A stretch of DNA of 64,000 bases from Luteimicrobium album. GTDB lineage: Bacteria > Actinomycetota > Actinomycetes > Actinomycetales > Cellulomonadaceae. The position numbers and the translations under genes were made by a program. Shown here in pieces: positions 48,535 through 57,740 of this stretch (position 1 is the stretch's first letter; each line of letters starts with the position of its first letter). Below the pieces are notes generated by a model. It did not search any database, was not told where the DNA came from, and worked only from the letters and a program-made list of their open reading frames with translations. The stretch is taken from NCBI RefSeq assembly GCF_030161555.1, contig NZ_BSUK01000001.1, forward strand, positions 2,542,001-2,606,000, written 5' to 3'.

Positions 48535-49953
48535 ATGAAGTCTCCACGCATCACGCTGGCGTACACCCTCGTGGGTGCGCTCGCGCTCGGCGGCACCCTT
48601 GCCGCGTGCTCGTCCGACAGCGGCGACGGCGGCGGCAAGAGCACGCCGTCCGCCAGTGCCGCCCCGACCCTCGACCCGAACACGAAGGTCACGCTCAAGG
48701 TCGTCGGCCTGCTCCCGGGCTCGACCAAGGAGGCGCAGGCCGCGCTCGCCGACGAGGTCAAGGAGTTCCAGACCGAGAACCCGAACATCACGGTCCAGAC
48801 CCAGGACTACGAGTGGAAGGCCACGACGTTCGCGGCCGACCTCGCGGGCGGCACGCTGCCGACGGTGTTCGAGATCCCGTTCACGGACGCCAAGACGCTG
48901 ATCGCGAACCAGCAGATCACCGACATGCAGGCGTACCTGAACCAGCTCCCGTACGCGGCGGACTTCAACAAGAACCTGCTGCAGTACGGCCAGGGGCAGG
49001 ACGGCGACGTCTACGCGATCCCGGCGAAGAGCATCTACGCCGTGGGCCTGCACTACAACCGTGACCTGTTCACGCAGGCCGGGCTGGACCCCGACAAGCC
49101 GCCGACCACGTGGGACGAGGTCCGTACCGACGCGAAGGCCATCGCGGACAAGACCGGCCAGGCGGGCTTCGCCCAGATGTCGCAGAGCGGCACGGGCGGC
49201 TGGCAGCTCACCGTCGACACGTACGCCCGCGGCGGCCGTGTCGAGTCGGAGGACGGCAAGACGGCGACGCTGACGAACGACGGCACCAAGGCCGCCCTGC
49301 AGTTCCTCCAGGACCTGCGGTGGACCGACAACTCGATGGGCAACAACTTCAACTACGACTGGGGCACGATCAACCAGGCGTTCGCGGCTGGCAAGGTCGG
49401 CATGTACACCTCGGGCCAGGACGTCTACACGAGCCTCGTGCAGACGAACAACATCGACCCGAAGATGTACGGCCTCACGATGATCCCGCTCGAGGGTGAC
49501 AACTCCGGCGTCCTCGGTGGCGGCACCATGGCGGCCGTCTCCAGCAAGGCGACGGACGACGAGAAGGCCGCCGCGATCAAGTGGATCGACTTCCACTACC
49601 TGCGCAAGTACACCAACGAGCAGGCCGCGGTGACGAACGCGCAGACCCAGGTCGCGAGCAAGCAGCCCGTGGGCACGCCTGAGCTGCCGATCTTCAGCCA
49701 GGCGCAGTACGAGAAGTACCAGACCTGGATCAAGCCGTACGTCAACGTCCCGCTCGACCAGATGACGAGCTTCACGAGCAAGATCTTCGACGCGACGCTC
49801 GTCAACGAGCCGGCCGTCGCCACCCAGGACGTCTACGCGGCGCTCGACCCGGTGGTGCAGGCTGTGCTCACCAAGAAGGACGCCGACATCGACAAGCTCC
49901 TGGACGAGGCGAACACGAAGGCGCAGCGCGCCATCGACTCGGCCGGCCGCTGA
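48535..49953 (+). CDS. Sugar ABC transporter substrate-binding lipoprotein
   Basis: 472 residues. A lipoprotein signal peptide ends in the lipobox TLAAC with C25 as the lipidated residue, followed by a flexible SGDGGGKSTPSAS linker. The mature part is a family 1 extracellular solute-binding protein (VKEFQTENPNITVQTQDYEW, VFEIPFTDAKTLIANQQITD, YAIPAKSIYAVGLHYNRDLF, AAVSSKATDDEKAAAIKWID). The ligand is presumably an alpha-glucoside or malto-oligosaccharide, judged by the GH13 neighbour. AAGGAGCG precedes the ATG. Confidence 0.92.
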   Translation: MKSPRITLAYTLVGALALGGTLAACSSDSGDGGGKSTPSASAAPTLDPNTKVTLKVVGLLPGSTKEAQAALADEVKEFQTENPNITVQTQDYEWKATTFAADLAGGTLPTVFEIPFTDAKTLIANQQITDMQAYLNQLPYAADFNKNLLQYGQGQDGDVYAIPAKSIYAVGLHYNRDLFTQAGLDPDKPPTTWDEVRTDAKAIADKTGQAGFAQMSQSGTGGWQLTVDTYARGGRVESEDGKTATLTNDGTKAALQFLQDLRWTDNSMGNNFNYDWGTINQAFAAGKVGMYTSGQDVYTSLVQTNNIDPKMYGLTMIPLEGDNSGVLGGGTMAAVSSKATDDEKAAAIKWIDFHYLRKYTNEQAAVTNAQTQVASKQPVGTPELPIFSQAQYEKYQTWIKPYVNVPLDQMTSFTSKIFDATLVNEPAVATQDVYAALDPVVQAVLTKKDADIDKLLDEANTKAQRAIDSAGR

Positions 49954-49983
49954 GCCGAACAGCAAGAATGACCGCAGGTGGGT

Positions 49984-50015
49984 GGGGTCGCCGGTCGGAG
50001 ACGTCCGGCGGCCCC
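49984..50015 (+). terminator. Intercistronic hairpin between binding-protein and permease genes
   Basis: GGGGTCGCCGG and CCGGCGGCCCC pair (one G-U) around a ten-base loop, 31 bases past the binding-protein stop. Partial termination or 3'-end protection here would raise binding-protein mRNA over permease mRNA, as known for maltose-type operons. Confidence 0.5.
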
Positions 50016-50042
50016 GCCGCCCCGGGTGAGGAGTGATGTGAC

Positions 50043-51032
50043 GTGAGCGCTGCGAGCGCACTGCCGCGGTCGGGCGGCCGGCCCGACGGCACGGTCGCCG
50101 TCGAGGCGGCGGGGCCGCCGCCCGTCCGGCGGGTCCGCCGGAACCCGGTGACCTGGGTGAAGCGCGGGGGTCTGAGCACCCTCGTGTTCGCCCTCCCCGT
50201 CCTGGTGATCTTCGGGGTCTTCTCCTGGTGGCCGATCGTGCGATCGGTCGTCATGAGCTTCCAGAAGACCAACCTCGTGGCCCCGGCCACGTGGGTGGGC
50301 TGGGACAACTTCCAGTACGTCCTCACGGACCCGGACCTGCCGACGGCGATCCGGAACACCCTCTACTTCGCCCTGCTGGCGCTCGTGATCGGGTTCCCGA
50401 TCCCGCTCGTCGCGGCGGTCCTCATGAGCTCGGTGAAGCGCCTCAAGGGGCTCTACTCCGTGCTCGCGTACCTCCCTGTGGTGGTGCCGCCGGTCGTCGC
50501 GGTCCTCCTGTGGAAGTTCTTCTACGACGGCTCCGCGGACGGCGTCTTCAACACCATCCTCGGGTACGTGGGGTTGGGGCCGTACGCCTGGCTGTCCAGC
50601 CCCAGTCTCGCCATGCCCTCGCTCGTGATCGAGGCGACCTGGGCTGCCGCGGGCGGCACCGTGATCATCTACCTGGCCGCGCTGATCGGCGTCCCCGGCG
50701 AGCTCTACGACGCCGCCGAGGTCGACGGCGCGGGGATCTGGCAGAAAGTGTGGCACGTGACGATGCCGCAGCTGCGCGGGGTCCTCTTCATCACCTTCAT
50801 CCTGCAGATCATCGGCACCGTCCAGGTGTTCCTCGAGCCGTACCTGTTCACAGGCGGCGGTCCTGCGAACGCGACGCTGACGATCCTGCTGATGATCTAC
50901 AACTACGCGTTCGGGCGCTCGCTCGGCGGGGACTACGGGGCCGCGACCGCACTGTCGGTCATGCTCGCCGCGTTCCTCGCGATCCTGTCGCTCGTGTACT
51001 TCAAGCTGACGAGCTCGTGGAGCAAGTCGTGA
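50043..51032 (+). CDS. Sugar ABC transporter permease (MalF-like)
   Basis: 329 residues with six core membrane segments after a 45-residue cytosolic N-terminus. The EAA loop YDAAEVDGAGIWQKVWHVTM with PQLRGVL near residue 225 contacts the ATPase. FSWWPIVRSVVMSFQKTNLV in TM1 and GGPANATLTILLMIYNYAF are usual for MalF/UgpA-type permeases. The GTG 50043 follows GAGGAG. It pairs with the next permease. Confidence 0.9.
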   Translation: MSAASALPRSGGRPDGTVAVEAAGPPPVRRVRRNPVTWVKRGGLSTLVFALPVLVIFGVFSWWPIVRSVVMSFQKTNLVAPATWVGWDNFQYVLTDPDLPTAIRNTLYFALLALVIGFPIPLVAAVLMSSVKRLKGLYSVLAYLPVVVPPVVAVLLWKFFYDGSADGVFNTILGYVGLGPYAWLSSPSLAMPSLVIEATWAAAGGTVIIYLAALIGVPGELYDAAEVDGAGIWQKVWHVTMPQLRGVLFITFILQIIGTVQVFLEPYLFTGGGPANATLTILLMIYNYAFGRSLGGDYGAATALSVMLAAFLAILSLVYFKLTSSWSKS

Positions 51033-51064
51033 CCGGCCGCCGGGACCCGGGGGAGGAGACCACC

Positions 51065-52119
51065 ATGACCTACCCGTCCTCCGACGGAGCGGGCCGTACC
51101 GTCCCCGAGGGGCGGGGCAGCTCGCCGTCGGCGAGGCCGTGACCACGTCGGGCATGGCGCCTGGCGACATCGCGAACCCCGCGGGCGACGCGGTGCTCGC
51201 CGCCGCCGCCCGGAAGAAGACGCGCAAGAGCTCCCAGTTCGACGGCGACCGCGGCTTCGTCTCCGAGCAGGACTGGAGGCGTCCCAGCGTCAACGCGACC
51301 ATGAAGACGCTGCACATCGTGCTCCTCGTGCTGCTGGTCGTCGTCGGCGTCGGGCCGATGCTGCTCCTCGCGAAGTACGCGATCACGCCCACGCAGGACA
51401 TCATCCGCACGCCGCTGGCGATCTTCCCGCACGGCGTCCGATGGGCGAACATCACCGAGGCGTGGAACGACGTCGAGATCAGCAAGTACTTCCTCAACAC
51501 GATCTGGCTCGCGATCGGCTCGTGGTTCATGCAGCTCCTCGTCGCCACGACCGGCGGCTTCGTGCTCTCGGTGCTGCGCCCGAAGTGGGCGAAGATCGTC
51601 AACGGGCTCGTCATCGCGACGCTGTTCGTCCCGAGCGTCGTGCTCCTCGTGCCGCTCTACCTGACGATCCTCGACCCGCCCGTCATCGGGACGTCCCTGA
51701 TCAACAACTTCTTCGCCGTCTGGCTGCCGGCCGGCGCGAGCGCGTTCAACGTCGTGCTGGTCGCCCGGTTCTTCGACAGCCTCCCGCGCGAGGTGTTCGA
51801 GGCGGCCAGGGTCGACGGCGCGGGCCCGTTCCGGCTGTTCTGGTCGATCGTCCTGCCCATGTCGAAGCCGATCCTCGGCGTGGTGTCCGTGTTCGCGTTC
51901 ATCGCGAGCTGGAAGGACTTCCTCTGGCCGATGCTCGTCCTCAAGGACCCGTCGAAGCAGCCGCTGTCCGTGCGCCTCCCCGCGATCGCCGCCCAGACCG
52001 ACCTGGGCGTGTTCCTCGCGGCGCTCGCCATCTCGACGCTCATCCCCGTCGTGCTGTTCCTCGTCTTCCAGCGCCTGTTCCTGTCGGGCGCCGGGCTCGG
52101 AGGAGCCGTCAAGGGCTGA
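51065..52119 (+). CDS. Sugar ABC transporter permease (MalG-like; apparent frameshift near the 5' end)
   Basis: About 351 residues when joined, with six membrane segments. EAA loop VFEAARVDGAGPFRLFWSIV and LPMSKPILG near residue 245. I take ATG 51065, which has the strong GGGGGAGGAG site, and join it to the main frame with one base in the G4 run 51109-51112 (EGAGQLAVGEAVTTSGM). A shorter GTG start at 51139 avoids the shift but has no ribosome site. No ATPase gene follows; such actinobacterial sugar transporters commonly share one distant MsiK-type ATPase. Confidence 0.87.
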
Positions 52120-52130
52120 GCCCACCAGAC

Positions 52131-52163
52131 CGTCGTCGGCCGGCCGAACCCGGTTCGACGACG
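52131..52163 (+). terminator. Hairpin after the sugar transporter operon
   Basis: CGTCGTCG and CGACGACG pair, and inside them CGAACCCGGTTCG makes a further small stem. It starts 11 bases past the permease stop. The rest of the gap to hemH (to 52312) has TGACA-N14-TGTCA at 52230-52253, a possible but weak operator. Confidence 0.5.
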
Positions 52164-52312
52164 CCCCATCCGGGCCCGGACGCGCGTGACCCCTGCCGCG
52201 CGGCCGGGCCCGGTTCACGTCCCCGGACCTGACACCGTGTCGTGTCGATGTCACGTCCCGGTTGCCTGACTCCGGCCGGGCCCGCACGCAGCGGAGTGGG
52301 AGGATGCAAGAC

Positions 52313-53437
52313 GTGAGCCTCACCCCGTACGACGCGCTGCTCCTGTACTCCTTCGGTGGTCCCAACAAGCCCGAGGACGTCGTCCCGTTCCTGCGGAACG
52401 TCACGGCCGGCAAGGGGATCCCCGACTCCCGCCTCGAGGAGGTCGGCGAGCACTACTACGGGTTCGGCGGCAAGAGCCCCATCAACGAGCAGAACCTCGC
52501 GCTCAAGGCGGCGCTCGAGGCCGAGCTCGCGAAGCGAGGGATCGAGCTCCCCGTCGTGTGGGGCAACCGCAACTGGGAGCCGTACACCAAGGACGCGGTC
52601 GCCGAGCTCGAGAGCCTCGGCGCCGAGCACGCCGTCGTGCTCGTGACGAGCGCGTACTCGTCGTACTCCGGCTGCCGGCAGTACCGCGAGGACCTCGCCG
52701 TGACGCTCGACGGGCTGGGGAAGCTCGGCCCCGACGGCTCGACCACCGTCCAGTTCGACAAGGTGCGGTCCTACTTCAACCACCCCGGCTTCGCGGCAGC
52801 CAACGTCGACGCCGTCGTCGAGGGGTTCGAGGCCCTGGCCGCGAAGGGCGGCGACCCCCGGGCCGCGCGCGTCGTCTTCGTCACCCACTCCATCCCCACG
52901 ACCATGGAGGCCGCGTCGCGCATCTCGCACGCGACCTACTCGGAGCAGCACCTGGATCTCGCGGCCGTCGTCGCCGCGAACGTCTCCGAGCGTCTCGGCT
53001 TCGACGTGCCCTGGGACCTCGCCTACTGCTCGCGCTCCGGTCCGCCGAGCCAGCCGTGGCTCGAGCCCGACGTCAACGACCACCTCGAGAAGCTCGCCGC
53101 CGACGGGGTGCGCGACGTCGTGCTCTCGCCCATCGGGTTCGTCTCCGACCACATGGAGGTCGCCTACGACCTCGACACCGAAGCCATGGAGACGGCGGGC
53201 GCGCTCGGCATGACCGCCGTCCGAGCGGGCACGGTGGGCACCCGTGAGCCGTTCGTCTCCGGGCTGGTCGACCTTCTCCTCGAGCGCGCCGCGATCGCGC
53301 GCGGCGAGGACGTCGACGAGGCGACGGTCGGTTCGCTGCCGGCCTTCCGTTCGGTGTGCGCCCCGGGTTGCTGCCTGCGGCGCGACGGCGAGCCCTCGGG
53401 GATCCCGGCACTCTGCGGCGTCGCGCTCGACGCCTGA
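52313..53437 (+). CDS. hemH: Coproporphyrin III ferrochelatase
   Basis: 374 residues. YDALLLYSFGGPNKPEDVVP, HYYGFGGKSPINEQN, PVVWGNRNWEPY, the catalytic histidine in VVFVTHSIPTTM near residue 185 and the metal-side glutamate in HMEVAYDLDTEA near 285 are all present. C-terminal cysteines in VCAPGCCLRR and PALCG form the [2Fe-2S] cluster seen in actinobacterial enzymes. It inserts iron into coproporphyrin III. GGGAGG at 52298-52303 is nine bases before GTG 52313 but directly abuts ATG 52304, so I chose the GTG. HemQ follows, completing the coproheme branch. Confidence 0.93.
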   Translation: MSLTPYDALLLYSFGGPNKPEDVVPFLRNVTAGKGIPDSRLEEVGEHYYGFGGKSPINEQNLALKAALEAELAKRGIELPVVWGNRNWEPYTKDAVAELESLGAEHAVVLVTSAYSSYSGCRQYREDLAVTLDGLGKLGPDGSTTVQFDKVRSYFNHPGFAAANVDAVVEGFEALAAKGGDPRAARVVFVTHSIPTTMEAASRISHATYSEQHLDLAAVVAANVSERLGFDVPWDLAYCSRSGPPSQPWLEPDVNDHLEKLAADGVRDVVLSPIGFVSDHMEVAYDLDTEAMETAGALGMTAVRAGTVGTREPFVSGLVDLLLERAAIARGEDVDEATVGSLPAFRSVCAPGCCLRRDGEPSGIPALCGVALDA

Positions 53438-53477
53438 CCTCCACCCCCAGACCCGCTCCCGGAAGGCACACCAGGTC

Positions 53478-54242
53478 ATGACCGACCAGCACCACGTCCA
53501 CGGCGACACCGGCGAGACGGTGGAGACCCAGTCCATCAACGAGGGCATCCGCTACGCCATGTACTCGGTGTTCGCCCTCACGGGCGAGCTCCCCGCCGAC
53601 GACGGCGCCCGCGAGGCCCTCGTCCGGGCCGCCGAGCGGGCCGTGGGCGGAAGCGAGGCGGACGGCGTCGACCCCGCCGACGCCACCAGCGACCTGACGG
53701 TCCGCGGTTGGTACGACGTCGCCGGCCTCCGCGCCGACGCCGACCTCATGGTCTGGTGGCACGGCCCCTCCATCGAGTCCGTCCAGGGCGCCTACCACCG
53801 GCTCCGCGCCTCCGAGCTCGGCTCCCAGCTCGAGCCCGTCTGGTCCGTCGCCGCGCTCCACCGTCCCGCCGAGTTCAACCGCGGGCACGTCCCGGCGTTC
53901 CTCGCCGGCGAGGCGCCCCGCGGCTACGCGTGCGTCTACCCGTTCGTCCGGTCCTACGACTGGTACCTCCTCGACCCCGCCGAGCGGTCGACGATGCTCC
54001 GCGAGCACGGCATGGCGGCCGCCGCCTACAAGGACGTGCGCGCCAACACGATGTCCGCGTTCGCGCTCGGAGACTACGAGTGGATCCTCGCGTTCGAGGC
54101 CGACGAGCTGCACCGCATCGTCGACGTCATGCGTGACCTGCGCGCCGTCGACGCGCGCCTGCACGTGCGCGAGGAGATCCCGTTCTACACCGGGCCGCGG
54201 GTGGACCTGGTCGAGTGGGCGGGGCAGCAGCCGCTGGCCTGA
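53478..54242 (+). CDS. hemQ: Coproheme decarboxylase HemQ (chlorite-dismutase-like)
   Basis: 254 residues. INEGIRYAMYSVF opens the domain; DLMVWWHGPSIESVQGAYHR, FAYPFVRSYDWYLL-like VYPFVRSYDWYLLDPAER with the radical-forming tyrosine near residue 155, the proximal heme histidine in REHGMAAAAYKDVRANTMSA, and EADELHRIVDVMRDLR follow in the usual order. It oxidatively decarboxylates two propionates of coproheme to give heme b. It is 40 bases downstream of hemH and acts on its product. Confidence 0.94.
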   Translation: MTDQHHVHGDTGETVETQSINEGIRYAMYSVFALTGELPADDGAREALVRAAERAVGGSEADGVDPADATSDLTVRGWYDVAGLRADADLMVWWHGPSIESVQGAYHRLRASELGSQLEPVWSVAALHRPAEFNRGHVPAFLAGEAPRGYACVYPFVRSYDWYLLDPAERSTMLREHGMAAAAYKDVRANTMSAFALGDYEWILAFEADELHRIVDVMRDLRAVDARLHVREEIPFYTGPRVDLVEWAGQQPLA

Positions 54243-54276
54243 CGTCTCTGCGTGGCCGGAGCTTCATGGTCGGGTC

Positions 54277-54383
54277 GGCGTGGGGCGGGGGTGTCGCGCG
54301 CGGTCTTCCATCCGCCTCGCTCGTTCCTCGCTCGGCTCCCGCCAGACCCGCCACGACCGCGCGCGACACCCCCGCCCCACGCC
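54277..54383. repeat. Conserved-loop hairpin repeat, copy B
   Basis: Arms 54277-54305 and 54355-54383 are exact reverse complements over 29 bases. The 49-base loop 54306-54354 starts TTCCATCCGCCTCGCTCGTT and ends CTCCCGCCAGACCCGCCAC, with CCTCGCTCG directly repeated inside it. It lies between the convergent hemQ (54242) and ABC ATPase (54487) genes. Confidence 0.9.
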
Positions 54384-54486
54384 TTGCGCGGTCGTCGCAC
54401 CGCCCCGGGGAGTGCGGGCCGGCAGGCAGGGGCTGCTGGTGAGGTCGTGCCTGCCGGGGTACTTCGCGAGAGGGGCCCGCGGGGGC

Positions 54487-55287
54487 CTACCTCGCGAGGG
54501 CAGCGCGGCCCGACGACGCACGCCACCGGCCGTGCTCGCGCGCGATCCGGATCGGGTGGTCGAAGGTCGCGCTGACCTGCTCGGTCGTGAGGACGTCGTC
54601 CGCCGGGCCCGTCGCCACGAGACGACCCCGACGCAGCAGGGCCGCGTGCGTCGTCGTGACCGGGAGCTCCTCGAGGTGGTGGGTCACCAGCACGGACGTC
54701 AGGTCGGGCCACAGGGTGTGCAGGTGGTCGACGGTCTCGAGGAGCTGCTCGCGCGCGGCGACGTCGAGGCCGGTCGCGGGCTCGTCGAGCAGGAGGAGCC
54801 GCGGCTCGTTGACGAGCGCGCGGGCGATGAGCGTCCGCCCGCGCTCGCCCTGGGACAGGACGGCCCAGGGCCGGTCGGCCTTGCCCGTGAGCCCGAGCTG
54901 CTCGACGAGCTCGCGGACGTGCGTGCGCTGCGCGTCGGTCGGCTCCCAGCGCAGCATCGTCAGGTTGGTGCCGGTGAGGCCGGTCAGGACGACCTCCTCG
55001 ACGGTCAGCGGCCCGCGGACGGGGTGGCGGGGGTCGACGTGGCCGATCTCGCGGCGCAGGGCCTGCAGCTCGATCCGGCCGATGCGGCGGCCGAGCACGT
55101 CGACGGTGCCGCGCGTCGGGTGCGTCTGCGCGCCGACGAGGCCCAGCATGGTCGACTTGCCGGCGCCGTTCGGCCCGAGCAGCGCCCAGTGCTCGCCCGC
55201 GCGGACCTCGAGCTCCACGTCGTCGAGCAGGACGTTGGACGTGCGGACCACGAACACGTGGTCGAGGCGCAGGACGACGTCGGTCAC
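54487..55287 (-). CDS. Stand-alone ABC ATP-binding protein
   Basis: 266 residues. Walker A GPNGAGKSTML near residue 40, signature SQGERGRTLIARAL near 145, Walker B LLLLDEPATGLDVAAR, and H-loop VLVTHHLEELPVTTTHA. No permease gene lies nearby. The layout and the HHLEEL after Walker B resemble the ModF-like/photorepair-type soluble ATPases that are not part of a transporter. The GTG overlaps the stop of the GntR gene (GTGA), so the two form an operon. Confidence 0.83.
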   Translation of the reverse strand: MTDVVLRLDHVFVVRTSNVLLDDVELEVRAGEHWALLGPNGAGKSTMLGLVGAQTHPTRGTVDVLGRRIGRIELQALRREIGHVDPRHPVRGPLTVEEVVLTGLTGTNLTMLRWEPTDAQRTHVRELVEQLGLTGKADRPWAVLSQGERGRTLIARALVNEPRLLLLDEPATGLDVAAREQLLETVDHLHTLWPDLTSVLVTHHLEELPVTTTHAALLRRGRLVATGPADDVLTTEQVSATFDHPIRIAREHGRWRASSGRAALAR

Positions 55288-56021
55288 CGGGTCTCCTCGG
55301 GGTCGGGGCTGGTCGTGGCAGGGTCTGTGGCGGCACGGGCGCCGGAGAGCGCGTCGAGGACCGCCTGCAGGTGGTCGGAGGCGGCGGTGGCGGCGCCGTC
55401 GGGATCGCGGTCCTCCACGGCGCTGACGATCGCCGCGTGCGCGTCCTGGTCGTGGTGGTGCGGTGAGCCCGGTCCGGCGAGGGTGAGCAGGTCGAGCATG
55501 CCGGCCCGGACGCGCGGCGCGAACGCTGCGAAGAGCTCGACGAGGACTGGGTTGTGCGACGCCTCGACGACGGCCGCGTGGAACCGCTGGTCCGCGTCGA
55601 CGTACGCGCCGTCGTCGGGCGAGGGCGTCAGCTCCGCCTCCCGCCGGGCGGCGAGCGTCGCCCGGAGCGCGTCGAGGTCCGCGGGGGTGCGCCGTGCGGC
55701 GGCGAGCCGGGCGGCCTGGACCTCGATCGCGACGCGCGCCTCGACGACGTCGGCCACGCGGGCGCGGCGCAGCAGGTCGTCCCAGTCGGGGGAGGGCGTG
55801 CTTGCGGTGACGAACACGCCGGCGCCCTGCCGGGCACGCACGAGACCGCGCGAGCTCAGCGCGCGGAGGGCCTCACGGACCGTCGACCGCCCGACGCCGA
55901 GCTCGGCTGCGAGCGCGTGCTCGCCGGGCAGCGGGCTGCCGACGGGCCACTCGCCCGCGCCGATGCGGTCGGCGAGGACGTCGGCGGCCTGGTCGGCGAG
56001 CGACGCGCGCTGGAGCGCCAT
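55284..56021 (-). CDS. GntR/FadR-subfamily regulator
   Basis: 245 residues. The N-terminal winged helix-turn-helix (LADRIGAGEWPVGSPLPGEH; LGVGRSTVREALRALSSRGL) is followed by an all-helical FCD ligand domain with the metal-binding pattern (VEARVAIEVQAARLAA; DQRFHAAVVEASHNPVLVEL; DAHAAIVSAVEDRDPDGA). FCD regulators usually answer to organic acids. It precedes the ABC ATPase gene. A palindromic site lies 30 bases upstream of its start. Confidence 0.88.
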   Translation of the reverse strand: MALQRASLADQAADVLADRIGAGEWPVGSPLPGEHALAAELGVGRSTVREALRALSSRGLVRARQGAGVFVTASTPSPDWDDLLRRARVADVVEARVAIEVQAARLAAARRTPADLDALRATLAARREAELTPSPDDGAYVDADQRFHAAVVEASHNPVLVELFAAFAPRVRAGMLDLLTLAGPGSPHHHDQDAHAAIVSAVEDRDPDGAATAASDHLQAVLDALSGARAATDPATTSPDPEETR

Positions 56022-56050
56022 GCGAGACCTCCGGTGACGCTTGTCTGATG

Positions 56051-56066
56051 ACCTGAGGTCTCAGGT
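56051..56066. promoter_or_regulatory. Palindromic operator upstream of the GntR gene
   Basis: ACCTGAG-GT-CTCAGGT is a perfect inverted repeat with 7-base arms, 30 bases before the ATG of the GntR/FadR gene, a typical place for autoregulation. Confidence 0.55.
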
Positions 56067-56097
56067 TAGCGCACGTCTCCGACCACCCCGCCCCCGC

Positions 56098-56154
56098 TGA
56101 GTGCGGAGTCTTTGCGCGACACGCCAGGCGTGTCGCGCAAAGACTCCGCACTCA
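56098..56154. repeat. 57-bp near-perfect palindrome between divergent genes
   Basis: Twenty-eight bases starting TGAGTGCGGAGTC are followed by one A and then by their exact reverse complement ending GACTCCGCACTCA. The flanking genes (GntR, rhodanese) are divergent, so it cannot be a terminator for either. It could be a regulatory site or a mobile palindrome, and its arm length matches the hairpin-repeat family without the loop. Confidence 0.8.
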
Positions 56155-56186
56155 CGGGAGGTTCGACGGCGCACTAGGGTCAGAGC

Positions 56187-57086
56187 GTGAGCGACACCGT
56201 CACCGCACCCCGGATCGCGCCCGTCGTCGACGCCTCCTGGCTCGCCGCCCACGCGCCCGGCGGCGGCACAGGCCCGCACGTCGTGCTCGCGGACGTGCGC
56301 TGGTACATGACGGACGCGGACGGCAGCGCCGCGCACGCCGCCTACGCGGAGGGCCACCTGCCCGGCGCGGTCTACGTGGACCTCGACGCGTGGCTCGCCG
56401 GGCCCGCCACCGCAGCCGACGGGCGGCACCCGCTCCCGCACCCCGACGTGTTCGCGCGCGGCATGGGCTCGCTGGGGATCGGGGACGACACGACGGTCGT
56501 CGCGTACGACGACGCGGGCGGCGTGATCGCGGCCCGGCTCGTCTGGATGCTGCGGGCGCTCGGTCGCGAGGCGGCGCTGCTCGACGGCGGCTTCTTCGCG
56601 CCGGAGGTCCGGGCGTGGGCGGGCGGCGTGACGGCCGACGTCGTGGCGCGCCGGCCCGCCACGTTCACCCCGCGACCCTGGCCCGCCGAGCTCCTCGCGA
56701 CGCTCGACGACGTCGCCCCCGGCGCGCGCGACGACGCGGCCGTCGTCCTCGACGCGCGCCCCGCCGAGCGCTACCGCGGCGAGGGCGCGGACGTCGACCC
56801 GCGCGTCGGGCACGTGCCCGGCGCGGCGAGCGTCCCGTGCCGCGAGAACGTCGACGAGCGCGGGCACCTGCTGCCGGTCGGCACGTTGCGCGAGCGGTTC
56901 GCAACGGCCGGGGTGACGCCGGCCGCGGTCGAGGCGGGCGACGTCGTCTCCATGTGCGGGTCGGGCGTGACCGCGTGCCACACCCTGCTCGCGCTCGAGC
57001 AGGCCGGCCTCGGCCGGGCGCGCCTCTACCCGGGGAGCTGGTCGCAGTACGCGGCGACGACGCTCCCCGCCGCCACGGGGGCGTGA
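56187..57086 (+). CDS. Thiosulfate/3-mercaptopyruvate-type sulfurtransferase (tandem rhodanese)
   Basis: 299 residues. Two rhodanese domains: the first (residues about 12-135, VVLADVRWYMTDADG, YAEGHLPGAVYVDLD) is inactive; the second ends in the active loop VVSMCGSGVTACHTLLAL, whose cysteine near residue 256 carries the persulfide. The CGSGVTA loop is closer to 3-mercaptopyruvate sulfurtransferases than to thiosulfate ones (CRxGxx[R/T]). The GTG overlaps nothing; a large palindrome lies upstream. The next gene overlaps its stop. Confidence 0.9.
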   Translation: MSDTVTAPRIAPVVDASWLAAHAPGGGTGPHVVLADVRWYMTDADGSAAHAAYAEGHLPGAVYVDLDAWLAGPATAADGRHPLPHPDVFARGMGSLGIGDDTTVVAYDDAGGVIAARLVWMLRALGREAALLDGGFFAPEVRAWAGGVTADVVARRPATFTPRPWPAELLATLDDVAPGARDDAAVVLDARPAERYRGEGADVDPRVGHVPGAASVPCRENVDERGHLLPVGTLRERFATAGVTPAAVEAGDVVSMCGSGVTACHTLLALEQAGLGRARLYPGSWSQYAATTLPAATGA

Positions 57087-57697
57087 CCGTGCGCGACGCG
57101 TTCTACGAGGAGGCCGGAGCCCTGTTCGTGGGGCTCGTCGCCCGCGTGCCCGACGACGCGTGGGAGCGTCCGGCGCTCGGGACCTGGAACGTGCGGGACC
57201 TCGTCGGGCACACGAGCCGCTCGTTCGTGACCGTGCTGACGTATCTCGACGAGCGGCCGTCGTCGGTCGCGGTCGAGTCGGCGTCGGCGTACTACGTGGC
57301 GACGACGACGGTGCTCGCGGCGAGCGATCCCCGCGCGGTCGACGAGCGGGCCCGCGCAGCAGGGAGCGCGCTGGGGGACGACCCGCTCGCCGCCGTCCGC
57401 GACCTGCGGGGCCGCGCGCTCGCGAGGCTCGACGGCGCCGAGCCCGACGACCTCATGACGAGCATCGTCGGCGGCATCCGGGTGCGCGACTACCTCCCGA
57501 CCCGGGTCCTCGAGCTCGTCGTGCACAGCCGCGACCTCGCCCGCGCGCTCGGCCTCGAGCTCGACGTCCCGACGGTGCTTCTGCGCGCCGTCGCGCTCCT
57601 CGCCGCGGAGGTCGCGGTCGACTCGGGCGAGGCGGACGTCGTCCTTGACGCGCTCCTGGGTCGGGGCACGCTTCCGGACGGCTTCAGCCTGGTCTGA
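57083..57697 (+). CDS. Mycothiol-dependent maleylpyruvate isomerase-like (DinB-fold) protein
   Basis: 204 residues. The DinB four-helix fold: WERPALGTWNVRDLVGHTSR with the first metal histidine near residue 45, and LPTRVLELVVHSRDLARALG with the second. This H...VxH pattern is that of the MDMPI_N/TIGR03083 group, some of which use mycothiol as cofactor. Substrate is unknown. The GTG overlaps the sulfurtransferase stop, so both are translated together. Confidence 0.82.
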   Translation: MTVRDAFYEEAGALFVGLVARVPDDAWERPALGTWNVRDLVGHTSRSFVTVLTYLDERPSSVAVESASAYYVATTTVLAASDPRAVDERARAAGSALGDDPLAAVRDLRGRALARLDGAEPDDLMTSIVGGIRVRDYLPTRVLELVVHSRDLARALGLELDVPTVLLRAVALLAAEVAVDSGEADVVLDALLGRGTLPDGFSLV

Positions 57698-57740
57698 GCG
57701 CCGCCGCGCCGCGCCGCGCCTCCGCGTCGCCGCGCGTCAC

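Noticed and set aside
52230-52253. TGACA-N14-TGTCA upstream of hemH as a regulatory site
   Set aside because: Short, imperfect and without a second instance in the window; not enough to call an operator.
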